A stretch of DNA of 64,000 nt, from contig NZ_FNEV01000008.1 in the NCBI RefSeq assembly GCF_900100295.1, positions 117,904-181,903 of the forward strand, read 5' to 3'. The stretch is from Salimicrobium halophilum (GTDB lineage Bacteria; Bacillota; Bacilli; Bacillales; Halobacillaceae). Every line of letters starts with the position of its first letter. The first letter of the stretch is position 1. The notes under the pieces are model-generated. The model was given only the letters and a program-made list of their open reading frames with translations, did no database searches and was not told the origin of the DNA. Positions 1 to 8,173 of the stretch are shown one piece after another. Made by a program: the position numbers and the translations under genes.

Positions 1-1
1 G

Positions 2-664
2 GTTTTCTCATACATATACCAACAAACCGGGAAACCTTTGTCCTTCATAGAAATCGGCACAAGTGCAGGACTCCAATTGCTCTTTGATCAGTATGCTTAT
101 TCCTATGGATCGGCTGATATTTATGGAAAGAAAGATTCCTCTGTTCATCTTCAGTCAGAGGTAAGAGAGGGAAAGCTTCCTGACCATTTACTGAATCAAG
201 TTCCGCCTGTGCATGAACGAATAGGTGTAGATCTGCACGTCAGTGATCTCACTAATGACGAAGAGCGGCTATGGTTGAAAGCCCTCATTTGGCCAGAGCA
301 TACAGATAGGCTAAGGAATTTCGAAGATGCGGCAGAAGAGTTGCAAAAAAATCCTCCTGTTTTGAGAGAAGGAGATGGAGTGGCGCTCCTGCCTGACATT
401 GCAGAAGGTATCTCGACAGACACTTCGCTGTGCATCTTTCACACGCACGTAGCCAATCAACTTCCTGAAGACGTTAAGAAAGAATTGCTTCAGCAGGTTG
501 AAGAAATCGGAGAAAAGAGAGAAGTCTTCCACATTCATAACAATATGGAGGATAGACAGCTACATATCGATTGCATTTCAAATGGAAACTACCAAAAGGA
601 AACGGTAGGGGAGACGGATGGCCATGGTCGTTGGTTCGACTGGAAGGTGGAGCACTATGATTAA
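2..664 (+). CDS. DUF2332 family protein, 5' end outside window
   Basis: The reading frame is open from base 2, so the gene begins left of the window; 220 codons of its C-terminal part are present. The segment FIEIGTSAGL followed by an aromatic-rich Asp-Tyr-Tyr-Tyr stretch, and the later FHTHV motif, match my recollection of the uncharacterised DUF2332 family, which has a methyltransferase-like glycine-rich turn. A TTG near base 38 could be read as a start, but the family block extends upstream of it, so truncation is the better explanation. The stop overlaps the start of the HAD gene by 8 bases, which indicates co-translation. The function is unknown. Confidence 0.75.
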   Translation, partial: VFSYIYQQTGKPLSFIEIGTSAGLQLLFDQYAYSYGSADIYGKKDSSVHLQSEVREGKLPDHLLNQVPPVHERIGVDLHVSDLTNDEERLWLKALIWPEHTDRLRNFEDAAEELQKNPPVLREGDGVALLPDIAEGISTDTSLCIFHTHVANQLPEDVKKELLQQVEEIGEKREVFHIHNNMEDRQLHIDCISNGNYQKETVGETDGHGRWFDWKVEHYD

Positions 665-1322
665 AGCAGTGATTTTCGACTTGGACGGCACTTTACTGGA
701 CCGGGATGCCACGGTAGAAGTTTTCGTATACGACCAATATGAACGTTTTATAGAGTTCTTGAATCATATTCCGAAAGAGAACTACATGAAGCGATTTATC
801 GAATTGGATGACCATGGGTACGCATGGAAAGATAAAGTTTACAGTAGATTAGTTGAGGAATTCGCTATACAGGGGATTAGTTGGGAAGAGTTGTTACAGG
901 ACTATGTAGATCATTTCAATAAACACTGCATCCCTTTTCCGAACCTTTTGGAGACATTAGGGCGGCTTAAACAGCAGGGGTTTCTGTTAGGGGTCATCAC
1001 CAATGGAAAAGGGCAGTTTCAAATGGATAACATACGGGCGCTCGGAATAGGTGATTTCACAGATACAATTCTTATTTCAGAATGGGAAGGGGTTAAGAAA
1101 CCTGACCCATTTATCTTTGAAAAGGCAGTAGAGAGATTAAAGGTTCATCCGGAAGAATGTGTATATATCGGGGACCATCCTGATAAAGACGTAAAGGCAG
1201 CAGAAGCGGTCGGTATGACAGGGGTATGGAAAAAGAATCATTTATGGAAGCAACCACTGGATAATTTAGTCATCGAAGAACTGAACGAAATACCTGGAAT
1301 AGTACAAAGTGTAAGCTCGTGA
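657..1322 (+). CDS. HAD family hydrolase (phosphatase-like)
   Basis: A 221-residue haloacid-dehalogenase superfamily hydrolase. Motif I (FDLDGTLLD, catalytic Asp near residues 8 and 10) is at the N-terminus. A helical cap of about 75 residues follows, then motif II (ITNG), the motif III lysine (KKPDP) and motif IV (GDHPDKDV), the order of subfamily IA phosphatases such as phosphoglycolate phosphatase-like enzymes. The start chosen is the ATG that overlaps the upstream stop and has GGAAGGTGG in front; a longer in-frame start would add residues before motif I without a ribosome site. The substrate cannot be read from the sequence. Confidence 0.85.
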   Translation: MIKAVIFDLDGTLLDRDATVEVFVYDQYERFIEFLNHIPKENYMKRFIELDDHGYAWKDKVYSRLVEEFAIQGISWEELLQDYVDHFNKHCIPFPNLLETLGRLKQQGFLLGVITNGKGQFQMDNIRALGIGDFTDTILISEWEGVKKPDPFIFEKAVERLKVHPEECVYIGDHPDKDVKAAEAVGMTGVWKKNHLWKQPLDNLVIEELNEIPGIVQSVSS

Positions 1323-1427
1323 ACAAAGAATATGTGGCAGATTCTAAAATTTTCCTTGTTCTTACTAAGAAAAATGTGGAAACTGTGGTACGATAGATTC
1401 AATACATAACGGAAGGTGTGATGTCTT

Positions 1428-1556
1428 ATGGCACTACGACGAAACGAAGGAACTCAACTGGTAGATAAGATCGGAAAATTATCAGAACAAAGGAGACATC
1501 ACATTGAAAACAGAAGAAAAACAGCTATACACAGAAACGGACCGTTTATACATTAA
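1428..1556 (+). CDS. possible small basic ORF upstream of acetyltransferase
   Basis: A 42-codon frame that starts with an ATG 9 bases after GGAAGGTG and encodes a strongly basic peptide beginning MALRRNEG. It overlaps the next gene by about 50 bases in another frame. The ribosome site is good, but I do not recognise the product. It could be a leader peptide coupled to the acetyltransferase, or chance. Confidence 0.22.
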   Translation: MALRRNEGTQLVDKIGKLSEQRRHHIENRRKTAIHRNGPFIH

Positions 1557-2064
1557 GACCCTGGAAAAAGAAGACTATGAACGCTGGACAGAAGGCTTCC
1601 GCCATAGACTCCCGTCTCAGCATAAGTTCGACGGAGACAGCATAAACCTGGAGGAATGGTCCCAGGAAAGATTCGATGGCATGGTTGAACAATTTGAGAA
1701 AATGGCTGAGAACGATGACTTATATGTCCTCGGTATCTTCCGAAAATCAGACGATAAGCACATAGGAAAAATCGATCTGAGCACCATCATGAGAGACAAT
1801 TTCCAATGGGGGATGATCGGCTACAGGATCCACAACCAGTTCTGGAATCAGGGATACGGAACGGAGGCTGTCTCGGAAGGGCTTACCCTTGCTTTTGAAG
1901 AGCTCGGGTATCACAGGGTGGAAGCTCATATCAACCTTGATAATCCAGCTTCCATAAGGCTTGCAGAGAAAGTCGGATTGACGTTTGAGTGTACGAGAAA
2001 AAGGTTCATTTACGAAGACGACAAGTGGACGGATAATCACGTGTACGTGAAGAATGCTGATTAA
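1504..2064 (+). CDS. GNAT family N-acetyltransferase (RimJ/RimL type)
   Basis: A 186-residue acetyltransferase. The order is RimJ/RimL-like: an N-terminal TDRLYIKTL strand, the acetyl-CoA loop around NQGYGTEAV, and the C-terminal AHINLDNPASIRLAEKVGLTFE segment shared by ribosomal-protein and small-molecule acetyltransferases. The start is a TTG eight bases after AAGGAG. It is followed directly by a terminator, so it forms the end of its transcript. The acceptor (protein N-terminus, amino acid or drug) is not evident. Confidence 0.82.
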   Translation: MKTEEKQLYTETDRLYIKTLEKEDYERWTEGFRHRLPSQHKFDGDSINLEEWSQERFDGMVEQFEKMAENDDLYVLGIFRKSDDKHIGKIDLSTIMRDNFQWGMIGYRIHNQFWNQGYGTEAVSEGLTLAFEELGYHRVEAHINLDNPASIRLAEKVGLTFECTRKRFIYEDDKWTDNHVYVKNAD

Positions 2065-2073
2065 TCATTAGTG

Positions 2074-2115
2074 GGAAGCAGGCATAGCCCGAGGAGGGTT
2101 GTGTCTGCTTTTTTG
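2074..2115 (+). terminator. intrinsic terminator
   Basis: The arms AAGCAGGCA and TGTGTCTGCTT pair, with one G-U, and are followed by six T. It closes the acetyltransferase transcript. Confidence 0.75.
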
Positions 2116-2188
2116 CCTGAGTACTGATGAATGTTTAAGTGTCCGTGAGATGGACACCATAGGAAGTAACAGGGAAATGGGGTTTGAC

Positions 2189-2217
2189 TTGACGAGTGGG
2201 GGAGCTTTGTTTAATAA
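2189..2217 (+). promoter_or_regulatory. possible ahpCF promoter
   Basis: TTGACG (2189-2194) lies 17 bases before an AT-rich TAATAA/TAATAT -10 region. The -35 is good but the -10 is poor, so the exact start point is uncertain. Confidence 0.4.
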
Positions 2218-2297
2218 TATTCAAGTGTCGGAAATCACTATTTCTTAATAACATTTCTAGAAAACATAGTTGCAACCATCTAAGGAGGAAATCTAAT

Positions 2298-2861
2298 ATG
2301 TCCGTTATCGGAAAAACAGTAAAACCATTCACAGCACAAGCTTACCAAAATGGTGAATTCATGGAAGTGTCAGAAGAGAATTTTAAAGGTCAGTGGACGG
2401 TACTCTGCTTCTACCCGGCAGACTTCACGTTCGTATGCCCGACAGAACTCGAAGATCTTCAGAACGAGTATGACAACCTTAAAGATCTCGGAGCGGAAGT
2501 GTATTCCTGCTCGACAGATACTCACTTTACACATAAAGCATGGCACGAGTCTTCAGAAGCAATCGGAAAGGTAACGTATCCGATGATCGGGGACCCATCC
2601 CACACGCTTCCACAGAACTTCGAAGTACTGCGTGAAGAAGAAGGTCTTGCGGATCGCGGCACGTTCATCATCGATCCGAACGGCGTTATCCAGGTAGCGG
2701 AAGTACACGCGGAAGGAATCGGCCGTGACGCTAGTGCTCTTATCGAAAAAATGAAGAAAGCCCAATACGTATACAACAATCCTGGCGAAGTCTGCCCTGC
2801 GAAATGGGAAGAAGGCAGCGAAACACTCAAGCCAAGCATCGACCTTGTAGGTAAAATCTAA
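2298..2861 (+). CDS. ahpC: alkyl hydroperoxide reductase peroxiredoxin subunit AhpC
   Basis: A 187-residue typical 2-Cys peroxiredoxin that reduces H2O2 and organic hydroperoxides in the cytoplasm. The peroxidatic cysteine is Cys47 in FTFVCPTE and the resolving cysteine is about Cys166 in GEVCPAKW. Length and sequence match bacillar AhpC. The start chosen has TAAGGAGGAA 8 bases upstream; a longer in-frame extension from 2196 lacks a ribosome site and is not part of the family. ahpF follows after 15 bases, so the two form an operon. In B. subtilis ahpCF is PerR-controlled; I looked for a PerR box here and found no convincing match. Confidence 0.97.
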   Translation: MSVIGKTVKPFTAQAYQNGEFMEVSEENFKGQWTVLCFYPADFTFVCPTELEDLQNEYDNLKDLGAEVYSCSTDTHFTHKAWHESSEAIGKVTYPMIGDPSHTLPQNFEVLREEEGLADRGTFIIDPNGVIQVAEVHAEGIGRDASALIEKMKKAQYVYNNPGEVCPAKWEEGSETLKPSIDLVGKI

Positions 2862-2876
2862 GGAGTGGAATCAGGA

Positions 2877-4403
2877 ATGCTCGAACAAGACATCAAAGCC
2901 CAATTGAACCAGTACTTGGAGCTACTAGAAGACGATATCGTCCTGAAAGTGAGCGCAGGGTCTGATGAGACGTCCAAAGAGACGAAGGACCTCGTTCATG
3001 AAATTGCATCCATGTCTCCGAAAATCTCCGTGAAGGAGGCGAAGCTTGAGCGAACACCGAGCTTTTCTGTGAACCGGGTCGGAGAGGATACAGGCGTCGC
3101 TTTCGCCGGTCTTCCTCTTGGACATGAGTTCACGTCGCTCGTCCTCGCTTTACTTCAGGTAAGCGGCAGAGCGCCAAAAGTCGACCAGGAAGTCATCGAT
3201 GATGCGAAGAAGATCGAGAGAGAGCATCACTTCGAGACATTTGTAAGCCTTAGCTGCCACAATTGTCCGGATGTTGTGCAGGCGCTCAACATCCTGAGTG
3301 TCCTCAACCCGAATATCACGCATACGATGATCGACGGAGCGAAACACAAAGAGGAAGCGGAAGAGCGTAACGTACGCGCCGTTCCTGCCGTGTATCGGAA
3401 CGGGGACTTCTGGAACGGAGGACGTATCACCATCCAGGAAATCATCGCTCAATTAGGCGGAGGGCCGAGTGCCGAAGACTTCGCGGACAAAGAACCTTAC
3501 GACGTTCTTGTCGTCGGGGGAGGTCCGGCCGGAGCGAGTGCAGCGATTTATGCTGCCCGTAAAGGGATCCGCACAGGTATCGTGTCCGACCGCTTCGGTG
3601 GTCAAGTTCTGGATACACAGACGATCGAGAACTTCATCAGTACGACCAGCACGGATGGACCGAAGCTGACGCAGGCGCTGGAAGAGCACGTGAAGGACTA
3701 TAACGTAGATATTCTCGACCTGCAGACGGCGAAAAGTCTGGAGAAGAAGGACATGTTCGAACTTGAACTGGAGAACGGAGCGGTGCTGAAAAGTAAAACC
3801 GTCATCATCTCCACAGGTGCCCGCTGGAGAGCCATCAATGTTCCCGGCGAGGAAGAGTTCAAGAACAAAGGCGTAGCGTATTGCCCTCACTGTGATGGTC
3901 CATTATATGAAGGAAAAGATGTAGCGGTCATCGGCGGAGGCAACTCCGGCGTCGAAGCTGCCATCGACCTTGCAGGAATGGCCAGTAACGTGAGCGTTCT
4001 GGAATTCGCTCCTGAGCTGAAAGCCGATCAGGTGCTCCAGGATCGTCTGAACAGTCTTCCGAATACAACAATCATCCCGAATGCCGCTACGACGGAAATC
4101 AACGGTACGGAAGACGTACAGGGTCTGACGTATAACGATCGTGAGACGAACGAAGAGAGATATATCAAAATCGACGGCGTTTTCGTCCAGATCGGCCTCA
4201 TTCCGAATACCGAGTGGTTGAAGGATACAGTCGAGCGGAACGAAATCGGTGAAATCATCGTAGATAAATACGGCATGACATCCGTTCCTGGCGTATTCGC
4301 TGCTGGTGACTGTACAGATACGGCTTATAATCAAATCATCGTTTCAATGGGATCCGGTGCAACGGCCGCTTTAGGCGCGTTCGATCATCTTATTCGAAAT
4401 TAA
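2877..4403 (+). CDS. ahpF: alkyl hydroperoxide reductase flavoprotein subunit AhpF
   Basis: A 508-residue NADH:peroxiredoxin oxidoreductase that returns electrons to AhpC. Two thioredoxin-fold repeats occupy the first ~200 residues, with the N-terminal redox pair CHNC at 127-130. An FAD-binding GGGPAG segment, the thioredoxin-reductase-type pair CPHC at 336-339, an NADH site GGGNSG and a C-terminal FAD motif AAGDCTD follow. The length equals the B. subtilis protein (about 509). The start is the ATG at 2877, with AAGGAG 11 bases upstream; a GTG four codons earlier overlaps the ribosome site and is less likely. Confidence 0.97.
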   Translation: MLEQDIKAQLNQYLELLEDDIVLKVSAGSDETSKETKDLVHEIASMSPKISVKEAKLERTPSFSVNRVGEDTGVAFAGLPLGHEFTSLVLALLQVSGRAPKVDQEVIDDAKKIEREHHFETFVSLSCHNCPDVVQALNILSVLNPNITHTMIDGAKHKEEAEERNVRAVPAVYRNGDFWNGGRITIQEIIAQLGGGPSAEDFADKEPYDVLVVGGGPAGASAAIYAARKGIRTGIVSDRFGGQVLDTQTIENFISTTSTDGPKLTQALEEHVKDYNVDILDLQTAKSLEKKDMFELELENGAVLKSKTVIISTGARWRAINVPGEEEFKNKGVAYCPHCDGPLYEGKDVAVIGGGNSGVEAAIDLAGMASNVSVLEFAPELKADQVLQDRLNSLPNTTIIPNAATTEINGTEDVQGLTYNDRETNEERYIKIDGVFVQIGLIPNTEWLKDTVERNEIGEIIVDKYGMTSVPGVFAAGDCTDTAYNQIIVSMGSGATAALGAFDHLIRN

Positions 4404-4409
4404 TAGAAG

Positions 4410-4446
4410 CACCGCTACTTCAGCTCGAAGTGGCGGTGTTTTTTTG
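4410..4446 (+). terminator. intrinsic terminator of ahpCF
   Basis: CACCGCTACTTC pairs with GAAGTGGCGGTG around a 5-base loop, followed by eight T. Confidence 0.9.
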
Positions 4447-4541
4447 GCTCTTACAAGTTTGATGTTGAATTCTCTATTTTTTGTGTAATAATGGTAGGAA
4501 ACCTAAAAGTTGTTAGAAAATTGCATCTAGGAGGAATAGGA

Positions 4542-5792
4542 ATGGCTGATACCAGAACGACCTTGATCGTCGGCGGAGGAATTGGTGGGCTTGTTACTGC
4601 CCTTAAACTTCACCGCGTTGGCGTGTCAGTGCGTGTGTGTGAAAGTGTAGAATCAATTAAAGCATTAGGCGTCGGAATTAATCTGTTACCTCACGCGGTG
4701 AAGGTCCTGACAGAGTTGGGGCTGGATGAGGAGCTGAAAAAGGAAGGACTGCCGACAGCGGAGCTGATGTTCGTCAATAAATTCGGCCAGAAGATCTGGC
4801 GGGAAGATCGTGGGTTGAATGCAGGCTACAAATGGCCGCAGTATTCGATCCATCGCGGGCGTCTGCAGATGTTATTATTGAATGCAGTCAAACGACGATT
4901 AGGAGAAGACGCAGTACATACCGGTCATCATCTCACTTCTTTCCAAACCAGTGACGACAAAGTGACCGCTCATTTCGAAAATAAAAAAACGGGGGAGCAT
5001 GTCGGCACTTATAGCGCGGATACAATGATCGCAGCAGATGGCATCCATTCTGCCATCCGTAAATTCTATTACCCTGATGAAGGGGATCCGAAATTCAGCG
5101 GCAGAATTCTATGGCGTGGGATTACAGAATCTACTCCTTTTATGACAGGCAAGTCGATGATTATGGCAGGCCATCAGGATCAGAAGTTTGTGGCGTATCC
5201 GGTATGCCCGGAAGCTGATGAAAAGGGACGGTCCCTTGTTAATTGGATCGCTGAGCTTACGGTCGGAGAGGAGCACATATCACAAGCAGACTGGAATCGT
5301 AGAATAGATAAGGAAAAATTCGCACCTCATTTCGCCGACTGGGATTTCGGCTGGCTGGATGTACCGCAGCTGATTGAAGAAACGGAAGCGGTGTATGAAT
5401 TTCCGATGGTGGACCGCGACCCGGTGCCACGCTGGACATTTGGACGTGTAACCTTGCTCGGGGATGCGGCTCACCCTATGTATCCAATAGGATCGAACGG
5501 AGCATCTCAGGCGATTCTTGATGCCGATGCTTTAGGAAAAGCGATGGTGGAAGAGCCGGGTACAGAAGCTGCATTGAAGGCTTATGAAGAGGGACGACTG
5601 GAGCCCACTTCGAATATTGTCCATACCAACCGTCAGAATGGTCCGGAAGTCGTCATGCAGATCGTTGAAGAACGGGCACCTGAGGGTCTTGATCAATTGG
5701 AAGATGTCATCACTTACGAAGAATTAGAAGGAATTGCGAATAAATACAAGAAACTTGCTGGATTTGACCGGGAAACATTGAATAGTAAATAG
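4542..5792 (+). CDS. FAD-dependent monooxygenase (PhzS/salicylate-hydroxylase type)
   Basis: A 416-residue class A flavoprotein monooxygenase. The FAD dinucleotide fold is GGGIGG near residue 10, the DG motif is AADGIHSAIR and the second FAD motif is GDAAHPMYPIGSNGASQAILDA. These are the hallmarks of hydroxylases acting on aromatic acids with NAD(P)H and O2. The C-terminal NRQNGPEVVMQIVEERAPEG block resembles the phenazine hydroxylase PhzS group more than true salicylate hydroxylase, so a bicyclic or quinone-like substrate is possible; this is inference. The start has AGGAGGAATAGG ahead. It is followed at 10 bases by a Dabb gene and then an aromatic-acid-type transporter. Confidence 0.88.
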   Translation: MADTRTTLIVGGGIGGLVTALKLHRVGVSVRVCESVESIKALGVGINLLPHAVKVLTELGLDEELKKEGLPTAELMFVNKFGQKIWREDRGLNAGYKWPQYSIHRGRLQMLLLNAVKRRLGEDAVHTGHHLTSFQTSDDKVTAHFENKKTGEHVGTYSADTMIAADGIHSAIRKFYYPDEGDPKFSGRILWRGITESTPFMTGKSMIMAGHQDQKFVAYPVCPEADEKGRSLVNWIAELTVGEEHISQADWNRRIDKEKFAPHFADWDFGWLDVPQLIEETEAVYEFPMVDRDPVPRWTFGRVTLLGDAAHPMYPIGSNGASQAILDADALGKAMVEEPGTEAALKAYEEGRLEPTSNIVHTNRQNGPEVVMQIVEERAPEGLDQLEDVITYEELEGIANKYKKLAGFDRETLNSK

Positions 5793-5802
5793 GAGTGTAG
5801 CT

Positions 5803-6096
5803 ATGATTGAACACATTATATTAATCAAATTATCTGAAGAAACGACTACGGAACAAAAACAGGAGCTCATCCGCCGCACCCTGGAATTGAAAAATAGCAT
5901 TCCCGGCATTGTGGATATCCAGCAGGGTATCAATTTTTCAGAACGGAATAAGGGGTATGAGATCGGTATGACTGTGCGTTTCAAAGATAGGGAATCTTTG
6001 GAGAACTATGGACCACACCCGGCCCATCAGGATATCGTTTCCTATTTGAAGGAAATCGGCATGGAAGATAGAATCGTCGTCGATTTCGAAATCTGA
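5803..6096 (+). CDS. Dabb (stress-responsive A/B barrel) domain protein
   Basis: A 97-residue single-domain dimeric alpha-beta barrel protein. It begins MIEHIILIKL, continues with an LKNSIPGI turn and ends with ADRxP-like elements (GPHPAHQDIVSYL), the standard Dabb layout. Members of the family are stress proteins or act as cyclases, monooxygenases or chlorite dismutase-like enzymes on aromatic or polyketide substrates. It lies 10 bases after the flavin monooxygenase with AGGAGTG as ribosome site, so the two are probably co-translated. A role in processing the hydroxylated product is plausible but unproven. Confidence 0.85.
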   Translation: MIEHIILIKLSEETTTEQKQELIRRTLELKNSIPGIVDIQQGINFSERNKGYEIGMTVRFKDRESLENYGPHPAHQDIVSYLKEIGMEDRIVVDFEI

Positions 6097-6103
6097 TTTT
6101 TTT
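6082..6103 (+). terminator. terminator overlapping the Dabb gene end
   Basis: The perfect palindrome GATTTCGAAATC is followed by TG and seven T. It spans the last codons and may separate the monooxygenase/Dabb transcript from the transporter. Confidence 0.5.
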
Positions 6104-6120
6104 ATGCAGTAACTTTAATA

Positions 6121-6136
6121 CTTGAACGCGTTTAAG
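6121..6136. promoter_or_regulatory. palindromic operator candidate upstream of transporter
   Basis: CTTGAACGCGTTTAAG is a 16-base inverted repeat with one mismatched pair, lying 40 bases before the transporter start. It looks like a regulator site of the LacI, GntR or IclR kind. No regulator gene lies next to it. Confidence 0.35.
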
Positions 6137-6175
6137 TTTTTGAGCATTAATTTACATGATTACAGGGGGAATTCC

Positions 6176-7531
6176 ATGAAGTCTTTACATCCAGGGGAGG
6201 TCATTGATAACAGCCGCTTCCATTCCTTTCATACTTCTATCATTTTCTGGTGCTTCTTCATTATTCTTATGGATGGGTATGATGTAGTCATCTACGGATC
6301 GGTAATTCCATCATTGATGGAGGAATGGGGGATATCCTCCGTTACGGCCGGAGCGATAGGTAGCTATACCGCTGCTGGTACGGCTGTCGGGGCTGTTCTG
6401 TTCGGCTTGTTGGCAGATAAGTTTGGACGAAAGAACATGATCATTCTATGTACCGTGCTATTCAGTCTATTCACCGCGCTATCTGCATTTGCGACAGGGC
6501 CAGCGATGTTTACGGTATTCCGGGTCATTGCCGGGCTGGGGCTTGGTGGCGTTATGCCGAACGTGATCGCGTTGTCCACGGAATATGCACCGAAAAAAGT
6601 GAGAGCGGCTATGGTATCGTTCATCTTTTGTGGTTACTCGATCGGAGCGATAGCAGCTGCAATGTTCAGTAAGTCTATCTTACCGACGCTCGGCTGGCAG
6701 CCGGTTTTCCTGATTGGCGCGCTACCGTTGTTGCTTATTCCTTTTATAGCGAAAAGCCTTCCCGAATCTGCAGGATTTCTATTGGCTAAAGGGAAGGAGC
6801 AGGAGTTGAAGAAGGTACTGCATAAGATCGATCCGCAAGCGCAACTGGATAGCAGTACCACATTCGTTCAACCGGAGCGGGAGAAGAAAGGGATGCCACT
6901 GGTCAAGCTTTTTGAAAACAAACGAGCCATCAGCACGATTATGTTCTGGATTTCTTGTTTCTCCTGCTTCGTTCTGATTTATGCCATGAATACCTGGCTT
7001 CCACAATTGATGATTGAAGCGGGATACAGTCTGGGGTCGAGTTTGGTATTCGTAGCCATGATGAACGTTGGTGCGATTGTCGGAACGATTGTATTCGGAC
7101 GGATGGCGGATAAGTGGGGCTTCAAAAAGGTTATGGTGCCCCTGTACCTTGTCGGAGCGGTGGCTCTTTCCGCTATCGGTCTGACACAGAATATCATGCT
7201 TGCTTATCTGTTGATCGGGATGATCGGAGCTGCCTCTGTCGGCGTACAGAATATCAGCAACGCTTTCGTCTCCCAATATTATCCGCCTTCTATGCGTTCC
7301 ACTGGAATCGGAGCCGCCATGGCATTCGGACGGGTCGGAGGCATCTTTGCCCCTACGTTCGTCGGTATTATTCTGACGATGAACCTGTCTCCGCAGATGA
7401 ACTTTACGCTCATCGCTATAGCTGCCGTGCTCGGAGGTGTTGCGGTTCTATTCGTACAAGAGAAGCATGCACATTATAATAAAGAAAATGAAGAATCGAG
7501 TGTAGATGAGGAACAGGAAAAGGTAGTTTGA
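6176..7531 (+). CDS. MFS transporter, aromatic acid:H+ symporter (AAHS) type
   Basis: A 451-residue major facilitator with about 12 hydrophobic segments. The family signature between TM1 and TM2 is present (DGYDVVIYGSVIP) and the loop 2-3 motif is GLLADKFGRK. The acidic DGYD in TM1 is diagnostic of the AAHS group, which includes the 4-hydroxybenzoate and benzoate carriers PcaK and BenK. It probably imports an aromatic acid with a proton. The start chosen has AGGGGGAATTCC in front; an in-frame ATG at 6122 lacks such a site. Its place after the monooxygenase and Dabb genes suggests it supplies their substrate. Confidence 0.88.
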   Translation: MKSLHPGEVIDNSRFHSFHTSIIFWCFFIILMDGYDVVIYGSVIPSLMEEWGISSVTAGAIGSYTAAGTAVGAVLFGLLADKFGRKNMIILCTVLFSLFTALSAFATGPAMFTVFRVIAGLGLGGVMPNVIALSTEYAPKKVRAAMVSFIFCGYSIGAIAAAMFSKSILPTLGWQPVFLIGALPLLLIPFIAKSLPESAGFLLAKGKEQELKKVLHKIDPQAQLDSSTTFVQPEREKKGMPLVKLFENKRAISTIMFWISCFSCFVLIYAMNTWLPQLMIEAGYSLGSSLVFVAMMNVGAIVGTIVFGRMADKWGFKKVMVPLYLVGAVALSAIGLTQNIMLAYLLIGMIGAASVGVQNISNAFVSQYYPPSMRSTGIGAAMAFGRVGGIFAPTFVGIILTMNLSPQMNFTLIAIAAVLGGVAVLFVQEKHAHYNKENEESSVDEEQEKVV

Positions 7532-7537
7532 ATTCAT

Positions 7538-7577
7538 AAGCAGGCATAACTCTGACGAAGGGGTATGCCTGCTTTTC
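7538..7577 (+). terminator. intrinsic terminator
   Basis: AAGCAGGCATA pairs perfectly with TATGCCTGCTT, followed by four T. The left arm repeats the sequence of the terminator at 2074. Confidence 0.85.
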
Positions 7578-7637
7578 TACTAACAGTCCATCAGCTATAA
7601 TAGTTATCAACCATAATGAAAGAGAGGATACTACTCA

Positions 7638-8156
7638 ATGAACGTCACTATTACGGCTTGTACTGAATACGATGCTGAAACGATTCTGGATATAGGTTAC
7701 GAAACATTCGATGAAACGTTCAGAGATCAGAATACACCGGAGGCTATGAAAGCATATCTAGACGAAGCGTTCACGATACCTAAGATTGAGGGAGAGCTGA
7801 ACCATCCGGAGTCAAGGTTCTACTTTCTTTACGCAGAAGAAAACCTGGCAGGCTATCTCAAAGTCAATACAGGGGAAGCGCAGACGGAAGAAATGGGAGA
7901 AGATACAGCGGAGATTGAACGCATTTACGTGAGAAGCAGGTTTCAGAAACAGGGCCTTGGCAAAGTCCTCTATAACAAAGCCCTTGAAATAGCGAAAGAG
8001 CAGGAGAAGGAGAAGATCTGGCTCGGCGTCTGGGAAACGAACCGAAATGCCATCTCTTTTTATGCAAAAATGGGTTTCGAACAAGTGAACTCCCACTCCT
8101 TTTACATGGGAGAGGAGGAGCAGACAGACTACATCATGATCAAGCATCTCGACTAA
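7638..8156 (+). CDS. paiA: GNAT acetyltransferase, PaiA-like (spermine/spermidine)
   Basis: A 172-residue acetyltransferase with the acetyl-CoA binding run RSRFQKQGLGKVLY and the C-terminal NRNAISFYAKMGFE motif. Sequence and position directly before a PaiB protein identify it as PaiA, which in B. subtilis N-acetylates spermidine and spermine and affects degradative-enzyme and sporulation gene expression. The start has AGAGAGG 10 bases upstream. A TATAAT at 7596 is a likely -10 element, with only a weak -35. Confidence 0.85.
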   Translation: MNVTITACTEYDAETILDIGYETFDETFRDQNTPEAMKAYLDEAFTIPKIEGELNHPESRFYFLYAEENLAGYLKVNTGEAQTEEMGEDTAEIERIYVRSRFQKQGLGKVLYNKALEIAKEQEKEKIWLGVWETNRNAISFYAKMGFEQVNSHSFYMGEEEQTDYIMIKHLD

Positions 8157-8173
8157 CGGAAGGAGACATATGC

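Noticed and set aside
2205..2265. PerR box upstream of ahpCF
   Set aside because: The best match to TTATAATNATTATAA near 2211 agrees at only about 8 of 14 positions, no better than expected for AT-rich DNA.
2135..2332. Minus-strand frame between acetyltransferase gene and ahpC
   Set aside because: It overlaps the ahpC promoter and start, has no ribosome site and no recognisable protein features. The GTGTCC/GGACAC hairpin at 2139-2157 was noted but has no T run.
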